The position numbers and the translations under genes were made by a program. Below the pieces are notes generated by a model. The model did not search any database. It was not told the origin of the DNA and worked only from the letters and a program-made list of their open reading frames with translations. A DNA stretch of 64,000 nucleotides, from NCBI RefSeq assembly GCF_013267355.1, contig NZ_CP053985.1:1426001-1490000 (forward strand). The letters are read 5' to 3'. This document shows, one piece after another, positions 8,636 through 18,419 of this stretch (position 1 is its first letter; the number at the start of each line of letters is the position of its first letter). The DNA comes from Achromobacter pestifer. Its GTDB lineage: Bacteria > Pseudomonadota > Gammaproteobacteria > Burkholderiales > Burkholderiaceae_B.

Positions 8636-10096
8636 ATGAGCAAGCTCACCACCGCATTCGGCGCGCCCGTTCCGGACGACGACAACACCATGACCGCCGG
8701 CCGGCGCGGACCGGCGCTATTGCAGGACGTCTGGTTCCTGGAAAAGATGGCGCACTTCGACCGCGAGGTGATCCCCGAGCGGCGCATGCATGCCAAGGGC
8801 GCCGGCGCCTTTGGCACGTTCACGGTCACTCATGACATCACGCGCTACACCAAGGCCAGGATCTTCAGCCAGGTCGGCAAGCAGACCGACATGTTCGCCC
8901 GCTTCTCCACGGTGGCGGGCGAACGCGGCGCGGCAGACGCCGAACGCGACATCCGCGGCTTCGCGCTCAAGTTCTACACCGAGGAAGGCAACTGGGACCT
9001 GGTCGGCAACAACACGCCGGTCTTCTTCGTGCGCGACCCGCTGAAGTTCTCCGACCTGAACCGGGCCGTCAAGCGCGATCCGCGCACAGGCATGCGCAGC
9101 CCGCAGAACAACTGGGACTACTGGACGCTGCTGCCCGAAACCCTGCATCAGGTGACGCTCATCATGGGCGACCGCGGCATTCCGAAGAGCTATCGCCACA
9201 TGCATGGCTTCGGCAGCCACACCTATAGTTTCATCAACGCCGCCAACGAACGGTTCTGGGTCAAGTTCACCTTCAAGACCCAGCAAGGCATCCAGAACCT
9301 GACGGACGCCGAGGCCGGACAGGTCATCGCCGCGGACCGCGAGAGCAACCAGCGCGACCTGTACGAAGCGATCGAACGCGGCGAGTTCCCGCGCTGGACC
9401 CTGTACGTGCAGATCATGCCGGAGGCCGAGGCCCATGACTATCATCTCAACCCCTTCGACCTGACCAAGGTCTGGCCTCACCAGGACTATCCCTTGATCG
9501 AGGTCGGCGTCCTGGAACTCAACCGGAACCCGGAGAACTTCTTCGCCGACGTCGAGCAGGCCGCGTTCAGCCCGGCGGTGATCGTGCCCGGCATCGGCTT
9601 CTCGCCCGACAAGATGCTGCAGGGCCGCCTGTTCTCGTATGGCGACACGCAGCGCTATCGGCTGGGTGTGAACTACCCGCAGATCCCGGTGAATGCGCCT
9701 CGCTGTCCGTTCCATGGCTACCATCGCGACGGGGCCATGCGCGTGGATGGCAATGGCGGCAGCGTCCCCGCATACACGCCCAACAGCCATGGCGCCTTGC
9801 GGCCGCAGCCAGACTACTCCGAACCGCCGCTGGACATCAGCGGCGCCGCGGCCCGCTGGGACCACAGGGAAGATGCCGATTACTACTCCCAGCCCGGCAA
9901 TCTGTTCCGCCTGATGGCGGCGGACGAAAGGCAGAGGCTGTTCGAGAACACGGCGCGCGCGATCCGTGGCGCCTCCGAGGAAGTCATCGAACGCCACATC
10001 GCCAATTGCACTCGAGCCGACCGGGCCTATGGGCAAGGCGTGCGCGATGCGATCGCGGCGCAGGCCACGCACAGGCATCCGCAAGCGATGCCCTAG
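8636..10096 (+). CDS. katA: Catalase (monofunctional haem catalase)
   Basis: Dismutates hydrogen peroxide in the cytoplasm. At 486 residues it is a small-subunit, clade 3-type catalase. Catalytic His52 is in [12 protein letters not shown]. The distal asparagine region is in [14 protein letters not shown], and the haem ligand Tyr335 is in [19 protein letters not shown]-binding region residues around [15 protein letters not shown] are present. A strong AAAGGAG precedes the ATG. The C-terminus (residues 440-486) is less conserved and ends in HRHPQAMP. No OxyR site was recognised, and the promoter is probably upstream of the small CxxC gene. Confidence 0.97.
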   Translation: MSKLTTAFGAPVPDDDNTMTAGRRGPALLQDVWFLEKMAHFDREVIPERRMHAKGAGAFGTFTVTHDITRYTKARIFSQVGKQTDMFARFSTVAGERGAADAERDIRGFALKFYTEEGNWDLVGNNTPVFFVRDPLKFSDLNRAVKRDPRTGMRSPQNNWDYWTLLPETLHQVTLIMGDRGIPKSYRHMHGFGSHTYSFINAANERFWVKFTFKTQQGIQNLTDAEAGQVIAADRESNQRDLYEAIERGEFPRWTLYVQIMPEAEAHDYHLNPFDLTKVWPHQDYPLIEVGVLELNRNPENFFADVEQAAFSPAVIVPGIGFSPDKMLQGRLFSYGDTQRYRLGVNYPQIPVNAPRCPFHGYHRDGAMRVDGNGGSVPAYTPNSHGALRPQPDYSEPPLDISGAAARWDHREDADYYSQPGNLFRLMAADERQRLFENTARAIRGASEEVIERHIANCTRADRAYGQGVRDAIAAQATHRHPQAMP

Positions 10097-10209
10097 GTTC
10101 AAAAAACATCAACCAACACGCCACGGATAGCCGATAAACTGAACTCTCCCATAGCCGGTAAAAAAGGGGCGCGCAGGGTTTCCCAAGCGCCGCCCAAGCG
10201 GAGAGACAG

Positions 10210-11841
10210 GTGCTTGGATCCCAGTTGATTATCCGTACGCTGCATCGCCTGGGCGTCAAGACCATCTTCAGCCTGTCCGGCAATCAGATCATGCCGCTCT
10301 ACGATGCCTGTATCGACGCAGGCATCCGCATCATCCACGTGCGGCATGAGGCGGCCGCCGTCTTCATGGCGGATGCATGGGCCCAGATCACCGGCGAACT
10401 CGGCGTTGCGATGCTGACTGCGGCGCCGGGCATCACCAACGGCCTGGCGCCGCTCTATTCTGCGTCGCAGGCGGAAAGCCCCGTGCTGCTCATCTCCGGC
10501 GATTCGTCCGTTGGCGAAGACGGTTCGGGCGCGTTCCAGGAACTGGATCAGGTCGCCATCACCCGTCCGCTGACCAAGCTTTCGCTGCGTCCGCTGACCA
10601 CGCAGGAACTCTACCCCGCCCTCGAAAGCGCAGTCGCGCAGGCGCTTGCGCCCCGGCGCGGGCCAGTGCATCTGGCCCTGCCCTTCGATCTGATGACGGC
10701 CGAAACTGGCCTGGCCGAGCTTCCCGCCCTGGCGCAGAAGCACGAGCCTGCCGCGTTGGACGCAGCCGGCATGGAACGACTCGCTGCGCTGGTCAACGTG
10801 GCGCAGCGCCCTCTGGTGCTGGCCGGTCCCGCAGGCGCACGGCCTCGCATGCGCACAGCCCGCGAGATGCTGGAAGAAAAGCTTGGGGTGCGCATCATCC
10901 CCATGGAAAGCCCCCGAGGCCTGAAGGATCCGTCCCTGGGCTCCTTGGGCGGACTCATCGCACAATCAGACCTCATTGTGCTGGCGGGCAAGTGCCTGGA
11001 CTTCACGCTGGGCTTCGGCGGCACGGGCGCACTGGGCCAGACGGCCCGGGTCGTGGCGATCGACCCCGACCCCGCAATGCTGGAACGCGCGGCCCGCCTG
11101 CTGGGCGACCGCTTGGCCCTGGCCCTGCAGGGCGATCCCTACGCAGTGCTTGCCGCGTTGCGGACAGCGCCGGCGCCCGCCGAGCGCGCCCCATGGCGCG
11201 CGCAGGTGGATGAAGCGCTGCGTAACCGCAGCACCCTTGGCGCCTCCAATGCCACCGCCGACGCATTGGGGCCGCGCGCGCTGTGCGTAACGGTCCAGGC
11301 TTTTCTCGCCTCCGCCCCCAACCCCATCCTGGTCTGCGACGGCGGCGAATTCGGCCAATGGGCGCAGGCCTACTGCCAGGCCCCGGTACGGATCATCAAC
11401 GGCATGTCCGGCGCGATCGGCGCGGGCGTCTGCTACGCGATCGCCGCCAAGATCGCACGGCCCGACGCCACCGTGGTCGTCCTGATGGGCGACGGCACGG
11501 CGGGCTTCCATCTGATGGAGCTGGACACGGCGGTACGTGAACAGGCCGCGATCATCGCCGTGATCGGCAACGACCTGCGCTGGAACGCGGAACACCTGAT
11601 CCAGATGCGCACCTATGGCCCGCAAAGGCTGATCGGCTGCAAACTTGCGCCGACCGCGCGTTACCACGAAGTCGCCGCGGCGCTCGGTGGGGCAGGCTTT
11701 GCCGCGCGGGACAGCGACAGCCTCGCCACCGCGCTGAACATGGCGGCGCACAGCGGGCTGCCCGCCTGCATCAACGTTTCCCTGGCGGGCGAACCCGCCC
11801 CGGTTTTCAGCGCGTCAACGCAGTCCGCGACCGGTCATTGA
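10210..11841 (+). CDS. Thiamine-diphosphate-dependent enzyme (acetolactate-synthase-like)
   Basis: A 543-residue member of the ThDP decarboxylase/carboligase superfamily. The N-terminal PYR domain has the catalytic glutamate in [13 protein letters not shown] (Glu47). The central domain covers about residues 185-320. The C-terminal PP domain has the ThDP/Mg motif [17 protein letters not shown] from about residue 428 to a downstream GND. The GTG start is preceded by GGAGAG. It is shorter than biosynthetic IlvB and has no small-subunit partner nearby, so a catabolic decarboxylase or lyase (for example of a 2-oxoacid or an acyl-CoA such as oxalyl-CoA) is more likely than valine biosynthesis. The substrate is not readable from the sequence. 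A Bug receptor follows 62 bases on, hinting at an imported carboxylate. Confidence 0.85.
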   Translation: MLGSQLIIRTLHRLGVKTIFSLSGNQIMPLYDACIDAGIRIIHVRHEAAAVFMADAWAQITGELGVAMLTAAPGITNGLAPLYSASQAESPVLLISGDSSVGEDGSGAFQELDQVAITRPLTKLSLRPLTTQELYPALESAVAQALAPRRGPVHLALPFDLMTAETGLAELPALAQKHEPAALDAAGMERLAALVNVAQRPLVLAGPAGARPRMRTAREMLEEKLGVRIIPMESPRGLKDPSLGSLGGLIAQSDLIVLAGKCLDFTLGFGGTGALGQTARVVAIDPDPAMLERAARLLGDRLALALQGDPYAVLAALRTAPAPAERAPWRAQVDEALRNRSTLGASNATADALGPRALCVTVQAFLASAPNPILVCDGGEFGQWAQAYCQAPVRIINGMSGAIGAGVCYAIAAKIARPDATVVVLMGDGTAGFHLMELDTAVREQAAIIAVIGNDLRWNAEHLIQMRTYGPQRLIGCKLAPTARYHEVAAALGGAGFAARDSDSLATALNMAAHSGLPACINVSLAGEPAPVFSASTQSATGH

Positions 11842-11903
11842 CCTCGAGGCATCGAGCCCAGCTGCAGTCCGGTTTCGTCCCTTAGCACGACAGGAGACTT
11901 CCC

Positions 11904-12905
11904 ATGACCAGACCTACCGGCCTGCCGGCGGGCGCGTTCGCTCGCGCCGCGATTTGCATGCTTGCCTCGCTTCCGGGCCTGGCAAGCGCCCAAGCCTATC
12001 CTTCCAAACCGGTCCAGCTCATCGTTCCATTCAGCGCGGGCGGCGACGCCGACATGGCGGCCCGCAATCTGTCCGCCGCCGCGCAAGGCATGCTTGGCCA
12101 GCCTATCGTCGTGGTCAACAAGGCCGGGGCGAATGGCGCGATCGGCTCGGCCGCCGTGAAGAACGCCGCCCCCGACGGCTACACCCTGCTGGTCGGCCGG
12201 ATAGGCTCCCAGGTCCTGCTGCCGGCGCTACAGCCCAAGACCACGCCCTACACCGCCCGGGACTTCACGTACATCGGGCTGCTGGAGCTGAACCCGGTGG
12301 TCTGTGTCGTGCATCCGGACAGTCCCTACAAGACGATCGGCGATCTGGCGCAGGCGTTGAAGGCCCATCCCGGCAAGCTCAACTACAGCCATTCCGGCCC
12401 GGCCACGGTGCAGAATCTTGCGCCGCAGCTGCTGCTCAGCAGCCTCGGCCTGAAGCCCGAGGCCGTGGTCAACGTCCCCTACAAGGGCGGCAACGAGGTC
12501 GCGTTGGCGGTGCTCAGCAAGGATGCGGACTTCGCCTGCAACAACCTGAGTTCGATGACGGGCATACTCGCCAGCGGCAAGCTACGGGCCTTGCTGACGA
12601 CCACGCCGGAACGCTTGGCGCAGTTCCCCGACATACCCACCGCGCGCGAGCTGGGGCTGCCGCAACTCGAAGCGGTCATAGGCTGGAGCGGATTGTTCGG
12701 GCCGCCGGACATGAGTCCCGAGGCCGTGGCCAAATGGGCCGCCGTGCTCAAGCAGATCTCACAGGATCCGAAGTGGATCGCCGGCAACGCCAACTTCGGC
12801 GGCATCCCCCACGTCCTGTCGCCCACCGAGACGGAAAAATACGTCAACCAGGGCGCCGCGATCTACGCCGACCTGGTGGCCAAGGCCGGGTTACAGGTCA
12901 ATTAA
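11904..12905 (+). CDS. Bug-type tripartite tricarboxylate receptor (TctC family)
   Basis: A periplasmic solute-binding protein of 333 residues with a signal peptide ending ...LASAQA. The mature N-terminus AYPSKPVQLIVPFSAGG and the GQPIVVVNKAGANGAIGS segment are diagnostic of the Bug/TctC family, as is VPYKGGNEV near residue 192. No TctA/TctB permease lies nearby, as is usual for the many orphan Bug proteins of Bordetella. It probably serves the substrate of the preceding ThDP enzyme. Its TAA overlaps the stop codon of the convergent LysR gene. Confidence 0.93.
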   Translation: MTRPTGLPAGAFARAAICMLASLPGLASAQAYPSKPVQLIVPFSAGGDADMAARNLSAAAQGMLGQPIVVVNKAGANGAIGSAAVKNAAPDGYTLLVGRIGSQVLLPALQPKTTPYTARDFTYIGLLELNPVVCVVHPDSPYKTIGDLAQALKAHPGKLNYSHSGPATVQNLAPQLLLSSLGLKPEAVVNVPYKGGNEVALAVLSKDADFACNNLSSMTGILASGKLRALLTTTPERLAQFPDIPTARELGLPQLEAVIGWSGLFGPPDMSPEAVAKWAAVLKQISQDPKWIAGNANFGGIPHVLSPTETEKYVNQGAAIYADLVAKAGLQVN

Positions 12906-13867
12906 CTTGCCTCATTCCCCGCTCCTGGCGGTCCGCCGAGTCCGGCGGACGCCGGGATCGCCTCGCGCAGGTAGCCGACGAACGAGGACACGGTCAGGGG
13001 CACTCGCGGCGTGTAGGGCCTGACTGCGTAAAGGCGTTCCGCATAGTCGCCCACCACCCGCCACCCGCGCAGAACCTCGACCAACTCTCCGCTGCGCAGG
13101 GCCTGGTTGGCGCTGAAATCCGGCAGCAGCGCGATCCCCAGGGACCCGACAGCCACCTCCCGCAGCACTTCGCTGTTATTCGCGGTGAAGCTGCCACGCA
13201 CCGGCACCGCCACGCGCTTGTCCCCGTCACGCGACTCGAACGACCAGGAAGCACTGCCGCTGCGCCGCAGGTAATGCAGGCAATTGTGGGCCGCCAGATC
13301 CATCGGCGTCTTCGGCGTGCCGTGCCGCGCCAGGTATTCCGGGGTCGCAACCAGCACCGAGCGCGTCTCGCAGATGACCGAGGCGACATGCGTGTCCGGC
13401 ACGCCGGCCACGTGCCGGATCGCCAGGTCGAAGCCCTCGGTCGCCAGGGATGCCAGATGGTCGCTGAGTTCCAGCTGGATCCGCACGTCGGGAAAGTCCT
13501 TCAGGAATCCAGGTATCAGCGGCGCAATGACCTGGCGTCCCAGGGCCACGGGCGCGGTCACGGACAGCACGCCGCGCGGCCCCTCGGACAGATCCCGCAC
13601 GGCCGAGAAACCCTCCTCGATGCGCAGAAAGGCCGCCGCGGTCTGGTCGACCAGGCTCTGCCCCGCCTCGGTCAAGCCGACGCTGCGGGTGGTGCGGCGC
13701 ACGAGGGGGACGCCAGCCGCCTGCTCCAGCTCCACGATGCGCTGGCTCACCGAGGCCTTGCTGATCTGCAGGCGGCGCGCGGCCGCCGTGTAGCTGCCGG
13801 TATCGGCCAGCACCCCAAGGCAATGGATATGCGACCACAGATCTTCCAGGCGCCTGGTTTTCGTCAT
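12902..13867 (-). CDS. LysR-type transcriptional regulator
   Basis: A 321-residue regulator. The N-terminal HTH (residues about 6-65) has the family pattern SYTAAARRLQISKASVSQRIVELEQAAGVPLVRRTTR, and the C-terminal co-inducer domain follows from about residue 95. The start at 13867 has GGAG six bases upstream; longer in-frame starts at 13879 and 13891 exist but lack a site. It is divergent from mmsA (119 bases), its likeliest target. An inverted repeat TGTT-CGA-AACA (13880-13890) lies at its start. The 3' end overlaps the convergent Bug gene by four bases so that both stop codons share bases 12902-12905. Confidence 0.93.
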   Translation of the reverse strand: MTKTRRLEDLWSHIHCLGVLADTGSYTAAARRLQISKASVSQRIVELEQAAGVPLVRRTTRSVGLTEAGQSLVDQTAAAFLRIEEGFSAVRDLSEGPRGVLSVTAPVALGRQVIAPLIPGFLKDFPDVRIQLELSDHLASLATEGFDLAIRHVAGVPDTHVASVICETRSVLVATPEYLARHGTPKTPMDLAAHNCLHYLRRSGSASWSFESRDGDKRVAVPVRGSFTANNSEVLREVAVGSLGIALLPDFSANQALRSGELVEVLRGWRVVGDYAERLYAVRPYTPRVPLTVSSFVGYLREAIPASAGLGGPPGAGNEAS

Positions 13868-13986
13868 GTCCTGCTCCATTGTTCGAAACATCAAACACTG
13901 ATTCCAGCCCCCTGATCTCGACGGCCGGGCCGCAATGCGCGACATTGCCAGCTCCAGAACACCATGCTTGAGCACAGGAGCCAGCC

Positions 13987-15516
13987 ATGACCGCAAGCAA
14001 TGCCAGCGCCCAATCCCGCGATGCCGGACACTACATCGGCGGCAGCCTCGTCGAGGGGACAGGCAGCCGCCAGCCCGTCTACAACCCGGCCACGGGCGTC
14101 GTCGCCAGGCAGGTGGCCCTGGCCACGCCCGAAGAGGTGAACCGCGCCGTGGCCAGCGCCCGAGCGGCATTTCCGCAATGGGCGGACACCCCTCCCATCC
14201 GCCGCGCCCGCGTGCTGTTCAGGTTTCTTGAACTGATGAACAAGCATCGCGACGAACTGGCCCACCTGATCACCGCCGAGCATGGCAAGGTTTTCAGCGA
14301 TGCGCAAGGCGAAGTCACCCGCGGCATCGACATCGTCGAGTTCGCCTGCGGCGTCCCCCAGCTCCTGAAGGGCGCTCACACGGAACAGGTCTCCACCGGC
14401 ATCGACAACTGGACGCTGCGCCAACCGCTGGGCGTGGTGGCGGGAATCACGCCGTTCAACTTTCCGGTGATGGTGCCCATGTGGATGTTCCCCGTGGCGA
14501 TCGCGGCGGGCAACACCTTCGTGCTCAAGCCCAGCCCCACCGACCCCAGCGCATCGTTGCGCATCGCCGAACTGCTGCGCGAGGCAGGCCTGCCCGATGG
14601 CGTGTTCAACGTGGTGCAGGGCGACAAAGTGGCGGTTGACGCGCTGCTGGAACACCCGGACGTGAAGGCAATCAGTTTCGTCGGTTCCACGCCCATCGCC
14701 AACTACATCTACGAGACCGGCGCGCGCCACGGCAAGCGCGTGCAGGCCCTGGGCGGCGCCAAGAACCACATGGTCGTGATGCCGGATGCCGACATCGACC
14801 AGGCGGTCGATGCTCTGATCGGCGCCGGCTACGGCTCGGCCGGCGAGCGCTGCATGGCGATCAGCGTGGCGGTGCTGGTGGGCGACGTGGCCGACCGGCT
14901 GCTGCCCAGGCTGATCGAGCGCACCAAGACGCTGAAGGTGCTGGACGGCGAGAACCCCGCGGCCGAGATGGGCCCCATCGTGACCCGCGCCGCGCACGAA
15001 CGCATCAGCGGCTACATCGACCTCGGCGTGCAGGAAGGCGCGCAACTGCTGGTGGACGGCCGCGGCTTCCAGGGCTCGCAGGCGGGCGCAGGTTGCGGCG
15101 ACGGCTTCTGGATGGGCGGCACGCTGTTCGACCACGTCACGCCGGACATGCGCATCTACAAGGAAGAAATCTTCGGCCCGGTGCTGGGCTGCGTGCGCGT
15201 GAAGGATCTGAAAGAGGCGGTGGACCTCATCAACGCCCACGAATTCGGCAACGGCGTGGCCTGCTTCACCCGTGACGGCAACGTGGCGCGCGAATTCGGC
15301 CGGCGCATCGAGGTGGGCATGGTGGGCATCAACGTGCCCATCCCGGTGCCCATGGCCTGGCATGGCTTCGGCGGCTGGAAGCGCAGCCTGTTCGGCGACA
15401 TGCACGCCTATGGCGAGGAAGGCGTGCGCTTCTACACGCGGCAGAAGTCGATCATGCAGCGCTGGCCCGAAAGCATCGGCAAGGGCGCCGAGTTCGCCAT
15501 GCCGACGGCCAAGTAG
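13987..15516 (+). CDS. mmsA: Methylmalonate-semialdehyde dehydrogenase (CoA-acylating)
   Basis: Oxidises methylmalonate or malonate semialdehyde to propionyl-CoA or acetyl-CoA in valine and beta-alanine breakdown. It has 509 residues. The aldehyde dehydrogenase fold is evident: [32 protein letters not shown] for NAD binding, [13 protein letters not shown], and the catalytic cysteine Cys289 in [19 protein letters not shown] and [19 protein letters not shown] are typical of the CoA-dependent MMSDH subfamily. No 3-hydroxyisobutyrate dehydrogenase lies next to it, so it probably works with a partner elsewhere. The divergent LysR is the likely regulator. Confidence 0.94.
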   Translation: MTASNASAQSRDAGHYIGGSLVEGTGSRQPVYNPATGVVARQVALATPEEVNRAVASARAAFPQWADTPPIRRARVLFRFLELMNKHRDELAHLITAEHGKVFSDAQGEVTRGIDIVEFACGVPQLLKGAHTEQVSTGIDNWTLRQPLGVVAGITPFNFPVMVPMWMFPVAIAAGNTFVLKPSPTDPSASLRIAELLREAGLPDGVFNVVQGDKVAVDALLEHPDVKAISFVGSTPIANYIYETGARHGKRVQALGGAKNHMVVMPDADIDQAVDALIGAGYGSAGERCMAISVAVLVGDVADRLLPRLIERTKTLKVLDGENPAAEMGPIVTRAAHERISGYIDLGVQEGAQLLVDGRGFQGSQAGAGCGDGFWMGGTLFDHVTPDMRIYKEEIFGPVLGCVRVKDLKEAVDLINAHEFGNGVACFTRDGNVAREFGRRIEVGMVGINVPIPVPMAWHGFGGWKRSLFGDMHAYGEEGVRFYTRQKSIMQRWPESIGKGAEFAMPTAK

Positions 15517-15528
15517 CGGCAGCCTGCC

Positions 15529-16281
15529 TCACGCAGGCGAGACCCATCCGCGATAGATGGCGCCCGCGCCCGCTATCGCGAGCAGCACGAAGATGGCTCG
15601 CTTCAGCAGTTCCGGGGACACGCGAATCCTGAGGCGGGAACCGCCGTACAGGCCGATCAGGGCCACGGGCAGCAGCACGGCGGCCGCGGACAGGATTTCC
15701 GGCTGCGCATAGAGTCCGGCGGCGCCGAAGGCCGCCGCCCGGATGATGCCGCTGGCCAGGATAACCACCGAGATCGTGGCGCGGAACTGGTCCAGCGCAT
15801 CCAGCCGGCGCGACAGATAGATGGTGTAGATCGGTCCGCCGGTCCCGAACAGCGCGCTGAAGATGCCGCCGAACACGCCGAACGGCAAGGCCCAGAGCGT
15901 ATTCATCGGCGCCGACGGCTTGGCCCGCCCGCCACGCAGGCCCTTGATGCACACTGCCAGCACGAAGCTGCCCAACAGGATCAGCGGCCAGCGGGCGCCG
16001 GCATTGTGCAGCAACGTGACGCCCAGCCCTATCCCGAGCAGCAGCCAGGGAAACAAGCGCTTGAGCTCGGCCAGGGACACACGCCGCCAGTTGCTGCCAC
16101 CCACCAGCGCGGTGCAGGCCAGGTCGAACAGCACCACCAGCGGAACCGCGAACTGCAAGGGCATGAACTGGACCAGCAACGGCACGGCCACCATGGCCGC
16201 GCCGAATCCCGTCATCCCGAAGACGACATAGGCGACAAGGACGACGGGCGCGGCGAAGGCGAGCGTATCGGGCGGCATCAT
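15529..16281 (-). CDS. Sulfite exporter TauE/SafE family permease
   Basis: A 250-residue inner-membrane protein with about eight hydrophobic segments. The N-terminal motif VVFGMTGFGAAMVAVPLLVQF and the mid-protein PFGVFGGIFSALFGTGGPIYTIYL are the two TauE/SafE repeats. Members move sulfite, sulfonates or organic acids outward; the substrate here is unknown. It lies seven bases after the Bug receptor gene on the same strand, so the pair may import and export related organic anions. It converges on mmsA. Confidence 0.9.
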   Translation of the reverse strand: MMPPDTLAFAAPVVLVAYVVFGMTGFGAAMVAVPLLVQFMPLQFAVPLVVLFDLACTALVGGSNWRRVSLAELKRLFPWLLLGIGLGVTLLHNAGARWPLILLGSFVLAVCIKGLRGGRAKPSAPMNTLWALPFGVFGGIFSALFGTGGPIYTIYLSRRLDALDQFRATISVVILASGIIRAAAFGAAGLYAQPEILSAAAVLLPVALIGLYGGSRLRIRVSPELLKRAIFVLLAIAGAGAIYRGWVSPA

Positions 16282-16287
16282 GCGGGC

Positions 16288-17289
16288 TCAGCTTGCGGTG
16301 ATCTTCTTCTTTTCCACCAGCGCCTTCCACTTGGCGGACTCCCTGGCGATCTCTTCCTTGAGCGCGGCAGCGGGCACGATGGTCGCCGACATGCCCTGGT
16401 CAGCCAGATAGCGCTGCATGTTGGGCTGTTCGACCGCCTTCCTCGCGTCGGCCAGCAGACGGTCGACCGAGGCCTGGGGCGTGCCCGCCGGCGCCAGCAA
16501 GGCGAACCAGCCCGTGAACTCGAACCCCGGCACGCCATCCTCCGCCGTGGTCGGCACGTCCGGCAGCAGCGCCGACCGCTCCTTGCCTGTCACCGACAGC
16601 GCCCGCAGGCGTCCTCCCTTGAGCAGCGGCACGATGGCGTTGATGTTGCCCACGGCGACTTCGATCACGCCCGCCATGAGATCCGTGTAGGCCGGGCCCT
16701 CGCCCTTGTACGGGACGTGCATGAGTTCGATGCCGGCAGCATCGCTGAAGGCTTCACCCGCCATATGCGTCTGGCTGCCCACGCCCGCCGACGAGAAGCT
16801 GAGCTTGCCCGGCCTGGCCCGGGCGTACTCGATCAGCTCGCGCGTGTTCTTGACGGGCACATTGGCGTTGACCGTGATCACCATGGGCCCGTTGGCCACC
16901 TTGCCGACGGGGCTGAAGTCAGCCAGCGAATAAGGCAGCTTGCTATAGATGAACTGGTTGACCGTGAACATGCTGCCCGATGCGAGCAACAGCGTATAGC
17001 CGTCCGCCGCCGCGCTGGCGACGGCCTGCGCGCCCACGCTGCCGCCGGCTCCCGCGCGGTTCTCGACGATCACGCTCTGTTTCAGGCCCTTGCCCAGCTC
17101 AGCCGCCAGCGCACGGCCCAGCAGGTCGGTGGCCCCGCCCGCCGAAAATGGGACGATCATGCGTATGACCTTGTCCGCAGGCCAGTCGGCCCGCGCCGGC
17201 AAGGCGATAAACGGCGTGAGCGCGAGGCCACAGCCCAGCGTCTTGACGATGCGGCGGCGCGCATTATTGGGTTGATTTTCGTTCTTCAT
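16288..17289 (-). CDS. Bug-type tripartite tricarboxylate receptor (TctC family)
   Basis: A periplasmic binding protein of 333 residues. I chose ATG 17289 because AAGGAGA precedes it; a start at 17364 would add a non-signal extension. The N-terminus NNARRRIVKTLGCGLAL looks like a twin-arginine-type or Sec signal. Mature landmarks are MIVPFSAGGATDLLGRALA, VIVENRAGAGGSVGAQ and VPYKGEGPAYTDLM. It belongs to the minus-strand gene run 24.1-15.5 kb, separated from the upstream LysR gene by 171 bases. It is likely the uptake receptor for the substrate processed by that operon. Confidence 0.93.
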   Translation of the reverse strand: MKNENQPNNARRRIVKTLGCGLALTPFIALPARADWPADKVIRMIVPFSAGGATDLLGRALAAELGKGLKQSVIVENRAGAGGSVGAQAVASAAADGYTLLLASGSMFTVNQFIYSKLPYSLADFSPVGKVANGPMVITVNANVPVKNTRELIEYARARPGKLSFSSAGVGSQTHMAGEAFSDAAGIELMHVPYKGEGPAYTDLMAGVIEVAVGNINAIVPLLKGGRLRALSVTGKERSALLPDVPTTAEDGVPGFEFTGWFALLAPAGTPQASVDRLLADARKAVEQPNMQRYLADQGMSATIVPAAALKEEIARESAKWKALVEKKKITAS

Positions 17290-17460
17290 GGATTTGTCTC
17301 CTTCAGTTCGCGGGACGGCGAAGCGCGTCGGCTCGCGGCCGGCTGACGATTCGCCAGGCAGCAACTGACCCTCGGGCCGATGGCTCGATTTTTTTGGGGC
17401 GTTGCGGTGTTTTTCTGCGGACTACTGGGCTGCTGAACTACGGAACTACCGGACTACAAA

Positions 17461-18366
17461 CTACTGGCCGGGACCGGCCTGCTCCACGGCGTCGCGCTGA
17501 CCGGCGCAGACTGACTTCAATGCATCGAGCAACAACTGCGTAAGATGGGCCCGCGGGTTCTCCTTCGGCGCCAGGATGCCCAGGCGGCGCGTGACCGTGG
17601 GCGAACCGAACGGAATGACGCGGATGCCCGGCGGAAATTCGTTCCTGCCGCGGCAGGCCGGCACCACCGATGCGCCCAGGCCATTGGCCACCATGGCGAT
17701 CACGCCCTCCAGGTTGTCGATCTCCATGGTCGAACGCACGGTGATGCGCCTGCGCACCATCTCTTCCTGCACCAGATGTCCCACCCGCGCCGAGCGGTTG
17801 AAGCGGACATAGGGATTCTGTTCCAGGATCTCCTGATCGCTGGCGCCCTTTACCGAACGATGCGCGATGACGACCAACTGCTCCTCCACGAACGGCAGGA
17901 AATCCAGGCCCGAGCGCGGCGCGTCGGGCTCCGTCACGATCGCCACGTCCAGCTGGCGGTGATAGATGGCGCGCTCGAGGTCATGCGTAAGCCCCGTGGT
18001 AACGTGGACCTCCAGGCCGTGGCCCTGCTTCTGCAGGTGGCGCAGCGCAAGCGGCAGCACGCCCGACACACAGGTATGGACGCTGCCCAGCCTGAGCAGT
18101 CCCGACGAGGTGCCCTTCTTCAGGGCGGCGCTCATGCTCTCCCAGTGCGCGATCAGGTCGCGCGCCCGGTGCACCAGCGCCAGCCCCGTGTCCGTGAGTA
18201 TCGGCGGACGCCGGCTGCGGTCGAAGATCGTGATGCCCAGTTCATCCTCGAGCGCGCGGACCTGCATGCTCACCGCCGACAGCGACAGACCGATGGTATT
18301 GCCGGCCTCGGCGAAACTGCCGTGGTCTGCAATCGCGATCAGCGTGTAAAGCGTCCGGATGTCCAT
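17461..18366 (-). CDS. LysR-type transcriptional regulator
   Basis: A 301-residue regulator with an N-terminal HTH starting MDIRTLYTLIAIADHGSFAEAGNTIGLSLSAVS and a periplasmic-binding-protein-like effector domain from about residue 90. It lies 53 bases downstream of the amidohydrolase gene on the same strand, at the tail of the dehydrogenase/hydratase operon. It therefore probably controls that operon and may autoregulate through it. A cognate operator in front of the operon was not identified. Confidence 0.92.
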   Translation of the reverse strand: MDIRTLYTLIAIADHGSFAEAGNTIGLSLSAVSMQVRALEDELGITIFDRSRRPPILTDTGLALVHRARDLIAHWESMSAALKKGTSSGLLRLGSVHTCVSGVLPLALRHLQKQGHGLEVHVTTGLTHDLERAIYHRQLDVAIVTEPDAPRSGLDFLPFVEEQLVVIAHRSVKGASDQEILEQNPYVRFNRSARVGHLVQEEMVRRRITVRSTMEIDNLEGVIAMVANGLGASVVPACRGRNEFPPGIRVIPFGSPTVTRRLGILAPKENPRAHLTQLLLDALKSVCAGQRDAVEQAGPGQ

Positions 18367-18419
18367 GCAAGAAGATTCCTGGTGAAAGGCAGCATTACGG
18401 AAAGGAGGAGTATGCCGCG

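Noticed and set aside
11954..13915. 653-codon plus-strand frame spanning two genes
   Set aside because: It overlaps the Bug receptor in a different frame and then runs antisense to the LysR gene. No domains.
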